Shown: positions 46,841-55,711 of the stretch, piece after piece
Layout: the number at the start of each line of letters is the position of its first letter
Position numbering within the stretch: the stretch's first letter is position 1
Translations under genes and position numbers: made by a program
The notes under the pieces: model-generated
The model's input: the letters and a program-made list of their open reading frames with translations, nothing else
Databases searched by the model: none
What the model was told of the DNA's origin: nothing
Source: an uncultured Pseudomonadota bacterium
GTDB taxonomy: Bacteria; Pseudomonadota; Alphaproteobacteria; RF32; CAG-239
Length of the DNA: 64,000 bases
Direction of reading: 5' to 3'
NCBI GenBank assembly: GCA_902763155.1
Contig: CACWQS010000012.1
Span: 1 to 64,000 of the forward strand

Positions 46841-48154
46841 ATGTTGAAATTAAAATTAATGGGCTTAACCGGTGGCTTATTGGCTGCCTCGCTTTTGTGC
46901 GGATGTTCCAATAAAGTTTTACCGCAAGGACAACGCATCTCCGTTCTTGACCAAGAAGTATCGGTCAAAGCTGAAGTGGCAAACGGTTCTTCTTTGATCC
47001 AAATTCCGACTTCAACATCTATTTCCAATTGGCGACAAACTGATGTTAACGCTCAGCATGTAATTCCTAATGCCCAGATGGGAGCTACATTTGCCCGCGC
47101 ATGGAAAGTTGATTTCGGCGAAGGCAGCTCTAAGCACGAATTTTTAATTTCGCAACCGCTTGTCAATGGTAATATGGTTTATACTCTTGATGCCAACGGC
47201 TTAATGCGCGCCTTTAATATCCATGACGGTGAAACAATCTGGGGAACTGAACTTGAATCAAAACAAAAATACGTTGACGATACCGCTATCAAAGGCGTCG
47301 GGATGGCAATGGAAGGTGGTATAATTTATGCCACTACCGGTTTTGGCGTGGTCTATGCCGTGAATGCCGAAGACGGTAATATTTTGTGGGAAAAAGACAT
47401 GCATACACTGCTACGAATTGCCCCTGTTATCGCTGCCGGCAAAATCTTAATCCAAAGCGTTGATAACAAATTCTACGCACTCAATGTCAAAAATGGTGAT
47501 AAACTTTGGGAATACGATATAGCTATGGAAAATACCACAATGATCGGTGGTTCTTCTCCTGCTTATAGTCCGTCGCTTGATGTTGTTGTTACCGGCTTTT
47601 CTAACGGTGAATTGCAAGCCTTTAACGGCACTATCGGCACACCTTTGTGGTCCGATACCCTCATTTCGCAACGCCAGGCCTATTCCTCAACATATTTACA
47701 CACTATCAAGGCAGCTCCGGTGGTTGAAGGCGGACGCGTCTACGCCCTCGGCCGTTCGAATGTAATGGCTGCTATTGATATGCGCACCGGCACACGCATT
47801 TGGGAGAAAGCCATCGGTGGCACCAATACTCCATTGCTTGCCGGAAATACTATTTATGTTATCACCGACAAACAAGAACTGGTAGCATTAAACAAAGCTG
47901 ACGGGCGTGTTCTTTGGGCCAAAAATATTGACTTCGGTGAAAAAGAAGAAAGCGACCGCATTTTTGCTCCGATTATGATAGACAGCCGCTTGATTGTGGC
48001 TCTGTCTAACGGTGATGTGTTGTTTTATGATCCGAAATCAGGTGAGCTGATTGAACGCTTGGATACCGATGAAAAATTAAACGCCGCACCTATTGCCGCA
48101 AACGGTTACGTCTTATTCGTCACCGCCAATGCTAAGCTTTTGGCTTATAAATAA
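46841..48154 (+). CDS. bamB: Outer membrane assembly lipoprotein BamB
   Basis: A protein of 437 residues. The lipobox LCGC gives Cys22. The rest is a PQQ-type eight-bladed beta-propeller with repeated blades such as VYAVNAEDGNILWEKDM, FYALNVKNGDKLWEYDI and LVALNKADGRVLWAKNI. BamB binds BamA and helps barrel insertion, so it acts with the BamD encoded at 35 kb. It sits 19 bases after the YfgM-like gene and 14 before der. Confidence 0.94.
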   Translation: MLKLKLMGLTGGLLAASLLCGCSNKVLPQGQRISVLDQEVSVKAEVANGSSLIQIPTSTSISNWRQTDVNAQHVIPNAQMGATFARAWKVDFGEGSSKHEFLISQPLVNGNMVYTLDANGLMRAFNIHDGETIWGTELESKQKYVDDTAIKGVGMAMEGGIIYATTGFGVVYAVNAEDGNILWEKDMHTLLRIAPVIAAGKILIQSVDNKFYALNVKNGDKLWEYDIAMENTTMIGGSSPAYSPSLDVVVTGFSNGELQAFNGTIGTPLWSDTLISQRQAYSSTYLHTIKAAPVVEGGRVYALGRSNVMAAIDMRTGTRIWEKAIGGTNTPLLAGNTIYVITDKQELVALNKADGRVLWAKNIDFGEKEESDRIFAPIMIDSRLIVALSNGDVLFYDPKSGELIERLDTDEKLNAAPIAANGYVLFVTANAKLLAYK

Positions 48155-48168
48155 ACGGAGAGAAAAAC

Positions 48169-49527
48169 GTGCTGACGGTTGCAATCATTGGACGTCCTAA
48201 TGTCGGGAAATCAACACTTTTTAATCGCTTGGTCGGTAAAAAGTTAGCTATTGTGCACGACAAACCTGGTGTTACGCGTGACCGTAAGATGGCACCGGCC
48301 AAACTCAAAGATATAGAGCTCAACCTTATAGACACCGCCGGTTATGAATATTCTACCGTTGATAATATGGAACAGCGTATGTGGAAACAAACGCAAATGG
48401 CTATAAACGACGCTGATGTTTGCCTTTTTATGTTTGATGCTCGTGCCGGTTTGCAACCATATGACGAGTTTTTCGCCGATTTGGTACGCAAAACTCAAAA
48501 ACCGGTACTACTCTTAGCCAACAAATGCGAAGGAAAAAAACAAGAAGATGCTATCCATGAAGCCTACAAATTAGGGCTCGGGCAACCGATTCCTTTTTCT
48601 GCCGAACACGGCATCGGGTTTGATGATTTATATATGGAACTGGCAGATATAGAAGAGAAAAAAGCAACGCAACCTACCGCAACCCAAATAGAAGACGACA
48701 CAAACACCGAACAAAATAATCGCCCGATTCAAATTGCTTTTGTCGGTCGTCCGAATGTCGGCAAATCGACTTTGGTTAATGCTCTGCTTGGCGATGAACG
48801 TATGCTCACCGGTCCTGAAGCCGGTATGACGCGCGACGCCATTACTACCGAGTGGACATGGAAAGGACAACGTTTCAAATTAGTTGATACTGCCGGTTTG
48901 CGCCGGCAATCCAAAGTAAGCGATTCTCTTGAAAAAATGTCGGTTGAAAGCACGATTTATGCTGCCAACATGGCACAAGTTGTGGTACTGGTTCTTGATG
49001 CTGATGCCGTATTGGATAAGCAAGATTTAACTATTGCCCGCAAAGTTGCCGATGAGGGACGTGCATTGGTAATCGCGGTCAATAAATGGGATATCGCTAA
49101 TCGTCGCGAAGCTCTTGAGCGTTTGAATTATAAACTGGAAACCTCGTTAACTCAAGTTACCGGTGTTCCAACCGTAACAATTTCCGCCCTCAAAAAAGAA
49201 GGTTTGGATAAACTGATGAGTGCCGTGCAAAAAGTTTATAAACGTTGGAATATGCGAATTCCGACCGCACCGCTCAACAAATGGTTTGCCGAAGTGCAAG
49301 AGCAAAATCCGGCACCGCTTGGTAAAAACAAACGTCGTATTAAACTCAAATACGTTACTCAGGCCAAAACTCGTCCACCATCATTTTATATCTTTTCCAG
49401 CAATCCGGAAGGTCTGCCGGAGTCATATCTGCGCTATCTGACCAACAGCCTGCGCCAAACTTTTGACATGGGTGGAATACCTTTGCGTGTTACCGTCCGC
49501 AAAGCAAATAACCCTTACGTTTCTTAA
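48169..49527 (+). CDS. der: Ribosome-associated GTPase Der (EngA)
   Basis: A protein of 452 residues. Two tandem GTPase domains are present: G1 GRPNVGKST at about 8-16 and again at about 193-201; DTAGYE and DTAGLR as G3; NKCE and NKWD as G4. A C-terminal KH-like domain (about 360-450) ends the protein. Der acts in maturation of the 50S ribosomal subunit. The NKCE variant of the first G4 motif is usual enough for domain 1. It ends two bases from the convergent lpxK. Confidence 0.96.
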   Translation: MLTVAIIGRPNVGKSTLFNRLVGKKLAIVHDKPGVTRDRKMAPAKLKDIELNLIDTAGYEYSTVDNMEQRMWKQTQMAINDADVCLFMFDARAGLQPYDEFFADLVRKTQKPVLLLANKCEGKKQEDAIHEAYKLGLGQPIPFSAEHGIGFDDLYMELADIEEKKATQPTATQIEDDTNTEQNNRPIQIAFVGRPNVGKSTLVNALLGDERMLTGPEAGMTRDAITTEWTWKGQRFKLVDTAGLRRQSKVSDSLEKMSVESTIYAANMAQVVVLVLDADAVLDKQDLTIARKVADEGRALVIAVNKWDIANRREALERLNYKLETSLTQVTGVPTVTISALKKEGLDKLMSAVQKVYKRWNMRIPTAPLNKWFAEVQEQNPAPLGKNKRRIKLKYVTQAKTRPPSFYIFSSNPEGLPESYLRYLTNSLRQTFDMGGIPLRVTVRKANNPYVS

Positions 49528-49529
49528 GG

Positions 49530-50489
49530 CTATTGTTTTCTTATTTTCTCTTTTATAAAGCTGATAAGTTTATCCGGATCGTCCCAAACTATGGCAATTT
49601 CAAGGACATTTATATATTTCTGCATTGAAACCGGAATTTTTACAAAATCCTTGCTGGTTGTGTATATTTCCGCGTTCAACGCTTTTGCCATATTCACCAA
49701 TTTTTCCAATTCTTTATGAGTATAAAAATGATGATCCGGAAAATCCACGGTTTTTACTACATTAAAACCTTGTTTAGTCAAAGTATGATAAAATTTCTGC
49801 GGATGCCCGATACCGGCAAATGCCAATATATTCGGATTACTGATTGTCGTTTGCGCCGGTTCGGTATGCCCGAAAAACACAGGTAATTGACTGCGTTCGG
49901 CTAAATTGTGATTATCTTTGCCTAAAATAATCAGTGCATCGGCACGTTTAATACCATCTGCAAACGTTTCACGCAACGGTCCGGCCGGAATGATTTTTCC
50001 GTTTCCAATACCATAATGTCCGTCAAACACCAAAAAAGACAAGTCCTTATATAAACTAGGATTTTGAAAACCATCATCCATGATTACAATATCAGCCCCT
50101 TCTTTAACCGCCAATTTTGCTCCTAAATAACGATTAGCATTTACCACCACCGGCGCTTGCTTAGACAGCAACAAAGGCTCATCTCCCACCTCTCGCGCCG
50201 AATGTTTTTTATTATTAACCATAACATTTTGCAAATTTCCACCATAACCTCTGGTAACAAAAAACGGATGATACATCTCTGTTTCCAACATCTTTGCCAA
50301 GGCAATTGAAACCGGAGTTTTACCGGTTCCTCCGGCAGTAATATTACCCACACAAATCACAGGCACTTCCGCTTTTGGTGCCACCTTCAATTTCAAGCGC
50401 AACTGCGTTAAAGCCCCATATATCCAACCGATTGGTTGCAAAAATTTAGAAATCAGAGAATTAGACTGCCAATATTTAGGTGTTTTCAT
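49530..50489 (-). CDS. lpxK: Tetraacyldisaccharide 4'-kinase
   Basis: A protein of 319 residues. Near the N-terminus it has the P-loop ITAGGTGKTPVSIAL, followed by the LpxK pattern RGYGG and VIMDDGFQN. It phosphorylates the lipid A disaccharide at the inner membrane. The start at 50489 (MKTPKYWQS) is preferred because LpxK proteins usually begin this way and the longer frame runs 44 bases into waaA. It is the third gene of a DUF374-waaA-lpxK unit typical of alphaproteobacteria. Confidence 0.93.
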   Translation of the reverse strand: MKTPKYWQSNSLISKFLQPIGWIYGALTQLRLKLKVAPKAEVPVICVGNITAGGTGKTPVSIALAKMLETEMYHPFFVTRGYGGNLQNVMVNNKKHSAREVGDEPLLLSKQAPVVVNANRYLGAKLAVKEGADIVIMDDGFQNPSLYKDLSFLVFDGHYGIGNGKIIPAGPLRETFADGIKRADALIILGKDNHNLAERSQLPVFFGHTEPAQTTISNPNILAFAGIGHPQKFYHTLTKQGFNVVKTVDFPDHHFYTHKELEKLVNMAKALNAEIYTTSKDFVKIPVSMQKYINVLEIAIVWDDPDKLISFIKEKIRKQ

Positions 50490-51753
50490 TAACCATATAC
50501 CCCTGAATTTTTTCCACAATCCCGTCTAAAACTTTTGCTTCTCCGGTAGCCCAATTATATGCCAAACTCCGCTTTGCTTCCAAAAGTTCCTTGTTTCCGA
50601 GCAACTGATCAACCGTATCAATCAGTTCCAAAACATCATTCACTTGGATAATTCCGTCAGCATGTTTTGCCCTATTCATGGCATCGGTAAAATTATGCAT
50701 GTGCGGTCCGACAATAACCGCATCACGACACCGCGAAGGTTCCATAAAGTTCTGCCCACCATGTGGAATAAGTGATCCTCCGATAAACACAATCGGCGAA
50801 ATTTCATACCAAATTCCCATTTCACCAATGGTATCCGCCACATAAACATCGGTCTCCGGCGTAATCGGCTCATCAGCCGAACGTAAAGCCACATTGAGCT
50901 GATAATCATTACGCAACTTATCCCTGATTTCCTGTCCGCGATTAGGGTGCCGCGGCGCTATCAAGGTTAACAAATGTGGATGCTTTGCTTGCAAATCTTT
51001 CAAAAAGCGCCCGATTTTAAATTCTTCATCACTATGCGTAGAACTCACCAACCATAGTGGTCTGTCCCCTATTTGCGAAACAACTTCCTGTTTTTTTACC
51101 GTATCCACCGGAATAGGCAAGCCTGCATATTTCAAGTTACCTAAACACATAGCGTCCTTTGCGCCAAGCACTCGCAAACGATAAGCATCTTCTTCCGATT
51201 GCCCCAAACAAGCCGTAAAACAACCGAGCAATTCTTTAATAATAAATTCAAATTGTTGCCACCGTTTGAATGATTTATTTGAAATGCGTCCGTTAATCAA
51301 AATCAGCGGAATATTTTTACGCTTAATTGCTGAAAGCATCGCCGGCCAAAATTCCGATTCAAACCACAAAGCAATCGTCGGTTGCCAATGGCGCACAAAA
51401 CGAGTGGCAAAAACCGGATTATCAATCGGTAAATATTGATGAAACGCTCTTTCAGGCAAACGTTTTGCCATCACTTCTGCCGAAGTTGTGGTTCCGGTCG
51501 TAACCATAACATGCGCATCGGGATACAACTCCAACAACCGGTTAATCAGCGGCAACATAGAAATAGATTCCCCCACCGAAGCTCCATGTAACCAAATTAA
51601 TTTTCCCTGCGGTCTCGGTAACTTCGGACGTCCGATACGCTCATTGAAACGCTTAACATCTTCTTTGCCTATTTTCTTGCGCTTTTCAATGTAGCGGCGA
51701 ATAGCTATCGGATATAAAACGCGAACTAAACTGTTATAAATTCCTATAAACAT
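50476..51753 (-). CDS. waaA: 3-deoxy-D-manno-octulosonic acid transferase
   Basis: A protein of 425 residues. An N-terminal membrane anchor (MFIGIYNSLVRVLYPIAI) is followed by a GT-B fold with the first domain motifs IWLHGASVGES and VTTGTTTS, ALWFESEFWP, and the C-terminal GGSLIPHGGQNFMEP, a WaaA signature. It adds Kdo to lipid IVA. KdsB, which makes the CMP-Kdo donor, is encoded at the right edge of the window. The start at 51753 has AAAGGA upstream and lies 10 bases after the preceding gene's stop. Confidence 0.95.
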   Translation of the reverse strand: MFIGIYNSLVRVLYPIAIRRYIEKRKKIGKEDVKRFNERIGRPKLPRPQGKLIWLHGASVGESISMLPLINRLLELYPDAHVMVTTGTTTSAEVMAKRLPERAFHQYLPIDNPVFATRFVRHWQPTIALWFESEFWPAMLSAIKRKNIPLILINGRISNKSFKRWQQFEFIIKELLGCFTACLGQSEEDAYRLRVLGAKDAMCLGNLKYAGLPIPVDTVKKQEVVSQIGDRPLWLVSSTHSDEEFKIGRFLKDLQAKHPHLLTLIAPRHPNRGQEIRDKLRNDYQLNVALRSADEPITPETDVYVADTIGEMGIWYEISPIVFIGGSLIPHGGQNFMEPSRCRDAVIVGPHMHNFTDAMNRAKHADGIIQVNDVLELIDTVDQLLGNKELLEAKRSLAYNWATGEAKVLDGIVEKIQGYMVNENT

Positions 51754-51763
51754 CTGTTTTCCT

Positions 51764-52492
51764 TTATCTGCGACTCTTTTTAGCTTCTTTTCCCTGAGCA
51801 ATAAACGGAAGCCCCATAGCTTTATCCAGTTTCCAAGTCAAATCATTGAGAGTTGTTTCAATTTGTTGTCGATACTTTTCCAATTCTTCATCTGTTGCAT
51901 CTTGCGGAATAAACACCGGTTCGGTAATGGCATACATACCTTTATGAAACGGCAACGGTACCAACATATTATCCCAACTGCGAGTAATTATTTTAGAACC
52001 GGCAATACTGTAGGTAATCCCGATAATCGGTTTTCCGGACTTACGGGCATAAAAAAGCGGGCTCATCGTCAATTTCATACTCGGACCGCGCGGACCGTCC
52101 GGAATAATGGCAATACTGTTTCCCTGTTGCAGATTACGCATCAACTCTATCGCCGCTTCTTTGGAATTACGATCAGAAGAACCGTTAATATTACCGATAC
52201 CGAACTTTGCCAGAACATGCACAATTATCTGTCCGTCGCGATGCGGCGAAACCAAAGCATTGAGCGGACGCTCTTTGTTCCAAAAATATGGCATAATCAA
52301 AGTCCGACCGTGCCAACCGACTACAATCATGCTTCCGTATTTTTCAAGCATTTCATAAGTTTCTTTAACGCCGGTTACAGATTGCCATCTGGTCGTCATT
52401 CCCACAAATTTAAGGTAATAATACGCCAAATTACCGACAATTTTCTCACCTCGCGGTGAATCAATAAAACGCTTTAAAAATTCCAATTTCAT
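51764..52492 (-). CDS. DUF374 lysophospholipid acyltransferase-like protein
   Basis: A protein of 242 residues. It shows the DUF374 pattern: WHGRTLIMPYFW (a histidine-based acyltransferase-like motif), LVSPHRDGQII, GSSDRNSKEAA, and IPDGPRGPSMK. It probably is an inner-membrane-associated acyltransferase acting on a lipid A precursor or phospholipid. In many alphaproteobacteria this gene directly precedes waaA, as here. It has no long membrane helix. The exact substrate is unknown. Confidence 0.85.
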   Translation of the reverse strand: MKLEFLKRFIDSPRGEKIVGNLAYYYLKFVGMTTRWQSVTGVKETYEMLEKYGSMIVVGWHGRTLIMPYFWNKERPLNALVSPHRDGQIIVHVLAKFGIGNINGSSDRNSKEAAIELMRNLQQGNSIAIIPDGPRGPSMKLTMSPLFYARKSGKPIIGITYSIAGSKIITRSWDNMLVPLPFHKGMYAITEPVFIPQDATDEELEKYRQQIETTLNDLTWKLDKAMGLPFIAQGKEAKKSRR

Positions 52493-52611
52493 AACAAATA
52501 CATACTCTCCTAAAGCTATAATACAGTTTTTTTTATAAAATACAATCTGAAAAACTCAAATATTAGGTGTTTTTTTGCAAAAATTATGCTTAAATTAACC
52601 AAGAGGTAAAA

Positions 52612-53790
52612 ATGACAAATTTATATCTAGATACTTTGCAAACAAAAAAAGAGATGGATAAATGCCTGCAATGTCCGTCTAAACCCTGCATGCACGCTTG
52701 TCCTGCCCATGTATCTCCTAAAGATTTTATCGCCACCGCAAAAAATAACAAATGGCGAGAAGCGGCACAACTTATCAATGAACAAAACCCTATGGGAGAA
52801 ATTTGCGGTCTGATCTGCCCTGATACATTTTGTATGAAAGCCTGTGTGCGTAGCAAAATTGATGCCCCGATACAAATTCCGGCGTTACAAGCCCTGATTA
52901 TGCACAAAGCGCGGCTTGAAAATATAAATTTGCAAACAAATGGTATAAAACCCAACGGAAAAAAAATTGCCGTTATCGGTTCCGGACCGGCCGGATGTGC
53001 CGCCACGGCAAAGCTCCTGAAAAACGGCTTTTCCGTAACAGTTTTCGAAAAAGATAATGTTGTCGGCGGTGCTTTGAATCTCATTCCTCAAGCCCGCTTG
53101 CCACGCGAAATTGTAACTTATGAATGGCAGCGTTTAGCTCAAAATCCGTTATTGGAATTGAAATTAAACTGCCCTGTTACCGACTACCCTGCTTTATTAC
53201 AAAACGGATACGCCGGAGTAGTGGTGGCAATCGGTGAGCAAAAACCGCGTTCACTAAATATAGATGGCGAAGAATTTGCCACTCTATACACCGATTATTT
53301 ATCTGAACCGCAACAATATATGACCGACCAACCGATTGCCGTTATCGGTGGCGGAGCTGTTGCCGTTGATTGTGCCGTTACGGCAAAAAATCAAGGCGCC
53401 GCACACGTCGAAATGTTTGTCCGCCGCGGCGTAGATAATATGCGTATTACCTCGGCAGAAAGACAAAGTTTGCATGAAAACGCCATTGAAATTACCGCAA
53501 TGACACGCCCGCTAAAAATTGAAAAACAGAATAATGATTTAATCTTGTGGACCACTAAAACGCGCTTTAATTCCGAAGGAAAATTAGAAGATGTTCCGAA
53601 CACCGCAACTATGCGCACCGGCTTCAAACATATTGTTCTTGCTCTCGGCAGCACTCGCAAAGAAGATATTAACGAGCAACCGCATATCATATACGCCGGA
53701 GATATAGTCTTAGGCGGTTCTACGGCAGTTCAAGCCATAGCCGACGGTAAAAAAGCCGCACAAAAGTTGATGGCTTGCTTGGTAGAATAA
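52612..53790 (+). CDS. GltD/PreT-like FAD-NAD(P)-dependent oxidoreductase
   Basis: A protein of 392 residues. The N-terminal domain carries cysteines for two 4Fe-4S clusters (CLQCPSKPCMHACP and GEICGLICPDTFCMKAC). The FAD motif is VIGSGPAGCAA (about 122-132), the NAD(P) motif VIGGGAVAVDCA (about 244), and the closing motif YAGDIVLGG, AVQAIADGKKAA. It belongs with the small subunits of glutamate synthase and dihydropyrimidine dehydrogenase. No large subunit (GltB or PreA) is nearby, so the partner and substrate are open. It is shorter than E. coli GltD (about 470). Confidence 0.8.
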   Translation: MTNLYLDTLQTKKEMDKCLQCPSKPCMHACPAHVSPKDFIATAKNNKWREAAQLINEQNPMGEICGLICPDTFCMKACVRSKIDAPIQIPALQALIMHKARLENINLQTNGIKPNGKKIAVIGSGPAGCAATAKLLKNGFSVTVFEKDNVVGGALNLIPQARLPREIVTYEWQRLAQNPLLELKLNCPVTDYPALLQNGYAGVVVAIGEQKPRSLNIDGEEFATLYTDYLSEPQQYMTDQPIAVIGGGAVAVDCAVTAKNQGAAHVEMFVRRGVDNMRITSAERQSLHENAIEITAMTRPLKIEKQNNDLILWTTKTRFNSEGKLEDVPNTATMRTGFKHIVLALGSTRKEDINEQPHIIYAGDIVLGGSTAVQAIADGKKAAQKLMACLVE

Positions 53791-53870
53791 CTCCGCATAG
53801 CGAAAAACGCTCTACCGAAAAATCAGCATGGCGTTATCTGAATATACAATGCAAAACGATAATTACAGAC

Positions 53871-54791
53871 CTATTCTCGTCCATGGTCTTTACGTAATTT
53901 ACTTATTTTTGCGGCTATTTTATCATACACCTCCTCACGAACTTCTTCGCCAACTTTTGGGGTAATAACACGCGTTTCCTCACCGGATATTTGTCGGCGC
54001 GCAATTTCATCAGCCGCAGCCACTCCTATACCTGCTTTATTACGGCGATTATTCCAATAACGAGAACGAGCTTTTTCTCGTGCTAATTCCATTTGTGTGT
54101 CATCTTTACCATCTTTGGTAAAATGTTGAAATTCGGTTCGATAACCCCTATAAAAACCACCCCATACACCAATGTCTTCACGTTCATACACGCTTATTTC
54201 TTTAACTTGATTTGTTCTACTATATTCATCTTCATAATATTCAACAACCGACACTTTATCTTTTTCATAGTCACGTTTTTCAATAATAAAACCGTCCTCA
54301 TTGCGAAAGATACCTTCAGAAATATCTTTCAAAAATATATTATATGCAAACGATTCCGGTTCAAATATATCTTTACCCTGTGCAGCCCGTTCTTTTTTGG
54401 CAATATGATAAGCTTTTAAAAAACATATAATATCTTCATTGCCGTCAAAAATGGTACTTTCAGGATTTCGTTGTGTCCATTGAATTAAATTATTCGCACA
54501 TCCGGCACTTTTCCCAAAACTGTCTTTAACTGCCATATCAAAATATTCTTTTAAAAAAGGCTGAGCCATATCATTTTCAACCAAATCCAACATTGCTGTC
54601 AGCCTTTCTGCCTTAAGAATATGATCATTATGCTCGGTAATTTTAATTTTCTTCAATGCTGTCAAATTTTCATTTGCTTTTTGACAGTCATTACTTTTTA
54701 GAGCCGCAATAAATTCGTTTATCAGCTTTCGTTGCTTTCTATCAATTTTTATAGCTTCACCCTTTTTTTGTTGTTCCTCTTCACTCATCAT
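53871..54791 (-). CDS. Unknown charged soluble protein behind a structured RNA
   Basis: A protein of 306 residues without signal peptide or membrane segment. It is rich in Glu, Lys and Arg; the first 110 residues are mostly helical, and the middle (FIIEKRDYEKDKVSVVEYYEDEYSRTNQVKEIS) looks beta-rich. The C-terminal helices are strongly charged. No family is recognised. AGGAG precedes the start. A terminator hairpin lies only 24 bases upstream, at the end of a structured RNA. This suggests either a separate ncRNA gene or a leader controlling this gene. Confidence 0.6.
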   Translation of the reverse strand: MMSEEEQQKKGEAIKIDRKQRKLINEFIAALKSNDCQKANENLTALKKIKITEHNDHILKAERLTAMLDLVENDMAQPFLKEYFDMAVKDSFGKSAGCANNLIQWTQRNPESTIFDGNEDIICFLKAYHIAKKERAAQGKDIFEPESFAYNIFLKDISEGIFRNEDGFIIEKRDYEKDKVSVVEYYEDEYSRTNQVKEISVYEREDIGVWGGFYRGYRTEFQHFTKDGKDDTQMELAREKARSRYWNNRRNKAGIGVAAADEIARRQISGEETRVITPKVGEEVREEVYDKIAAKISKLRKDHGRE

Positions 54792-54814
54792 CTCTTTTCT
54801 CCTTTTCGCTCAAA

Positions 54815-54845
54815 TAAAAAACTAGTCGCTTCAATGAAAAGCGAC
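54815..54845 (-). terminator. Terminator at the end of the structured RNA
   Basis: On the minus strand GTCGCTT pairs with AAGCGAC and is followed by TAGTTTTTT. It stops the RNA started at about 55018 or, if read through, leads into the gene at 54791. Confidence 0.75.
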
Positions 54846-55018
54846 CGGAAGTTGGTAACTATACAAATGAAATAGTGCGACATATTCGACCGGAAATACA
54901 GCTTATTTTGCCGCCTTCCGATCTGTTTTTAGACAAATCATCGGCGTGCAAAGTGTCGCCATGCACTAGCGCATTTGTTGAGGTTACCACACCTCGGGCA
55001 AGTCTTTTCACCTTGCTT
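54815..55018 (-). ncRNA. Structured RNA of about 200 nt, family not identified
   Basis: Long-range pairs can be seen between its two sides, in proper nested order: GGTAAC with GTTACC, ACAAATG with CATTTGT, TAGTGC with GCACTA. Inside them are local hairpins (GGCG/CGCC, ATTTGT/ACAGAT, CGGAA/TTCCG). With its own promoter and terminator the unit looks like a small RNA of about 200 nt or a riboswitch-type leader. Length and rod-like outline would suit 6S RNA, but I cannot confirm its bubble. RNase P, SRP and tmRNA motifs do not fit. Confidence 0.6.
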
Positions 55019-55024
55019 AAGTCT

Positions 55025-55053
55025 AAATTAGCAAAAATTATTGTTTTTGTCAA
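55025..55053 (-). promoter_or_regulatory. Strong promoter of the structured RNA
   Basis: TTGACA (55053-55048), a 17-base spacer and TAATTT (55030-55025) lie on the minus strand, with a predicted start near 55018. The -35 element is a perfect consensus. Confidence 0.7.
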
Positions 55054-55097
55054 GCAGTTTTTTGGGGAGGAATAAAAAACGCGTTATTCCTATGGAC

Positions 55098-55243
55098 TGT
55101 CATCCTCGAATGAGAGGAGCGAATGAGGGGATCTCAAGTAACAGGCAGTGAATTTGCAGAGTAGCAAGAATTTCTTAACTTTGTTGCTATTGCCCGTTTT
55201 GTGGCCTGAGATTCCCTCGCTAATGCTCGAGAATGACACTGCC
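55098..55243. repeat. Palindromic repeat element 1
   Basis: The left end TGTCATCCTCGAATG...GGGGATCTCA and the right end TGAGATTCCCTCGC...GAGAATGACA form an imperfect terminal inverted repeat of about 32-38 bases around a core of about 75 bases without an open frame. The ends resemble the widespread GTCATTCTCGAG-type intergenic repeats. Confidence 0.65.
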
Positions 55244-55244
55244 C

Positions 55245-55480
55245 GTCATGCCTCGATTCCGTAGGAATCGTCAAGACATCTTCCGATTAGAAAAAATAAG
55301 GAAGCAACGCTGACACGTTGAAAGATAAGATCTCTTGATGCACCGCGCAGCGAGAGTGATGACTGGTAAACGTCATTACGAGCTTGTTTGGTGCATAAAG
55401 ATTGTTCAGCAATCGTTTTCTTCAGAGCGTTAGCGATAAGAAGAAACGCACCGAACATCGCGTAGTAATCCAGAATCTAT
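55245..55480. repeat. Palindromic repeat element 2 (compound)
   Basis: GTCATGCCTCGATTCC with an inner hairpin GATTCC-gtag-GAATC is followed by a second unit, from CGTCATTACGAGC to GCGTAGTAATCC, with inner pairs GGTGC/GCACC and CTTCTT-type arms. No coding frame. It is likely a nested or decayed insertion of the same broad class as element 1. Confidence 0.5.
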
Positions 55481-55511
55481 AAAGCTATATCATACCGGAT
55501 AGCCACACGAA

Positions 55512-55578
55512 TTAAGGCGTAATTTTTGTGTCGCTAAAGTTTGCAAAAATTGTCTTCTGCGAAGACTTAAGCGCCTTA
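55512..55578. repeat. Palindromic repeat element 3
   Basis: TTAAGGCG and CGCCTTAA delimit a 67-base palindromic unit with inner arms TTTTTG.../...CAAAAA and GTCTTC-tgc-GAAGAC. It stands directly beside elements 1 and 2. The sequence after it up to 55711 includes another small hairpin, CCGCAC-ttta-GTGCGG, near the MATE gene end. Confidence 0.55.
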
Positions 55579-55711
55579 AAAGTTCGCTATGACGTGGGAA
55601 AAAGCACGCAATGACGTTTATGGGTTCGACTCCTTACCGCACTTTAGTGCGGAGATCCTCGGCCTTACGACAAATGATGACCATAAAAAAGTCTGCTTGA
55701 TAACTTATAAA

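Noticed and set aside
52612..53790. Calling this gene glutamate synthase small subunit outright
   Set aside because: It is short and no large subunit lies nearby; PreT-like and other members of the family fit as well.
54900..54950. CAGATCGGAAGGCGGCA as a possible SRP RNA tip
   Set aside because: It only loosely resembles the GGAA-capped SRP domain IV, and the flanking sequence cannot pair as required.
54859..55075. Open frames on both strands of 60-66 codons within the structured RNA
   Set aside because: No ribosome sites and no protein-like composition. The promoter, paired segments and terminator explain the conservation better.
55618..55650. GGGTTCGACTCC, resembling a tRNA or tmRNA T-arm
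   Set aside because: No matching acceptor, D-arm or anticodon arm is found around it; it is followed by a short REP-like hairpin, so it is taken as part of the repeat region.
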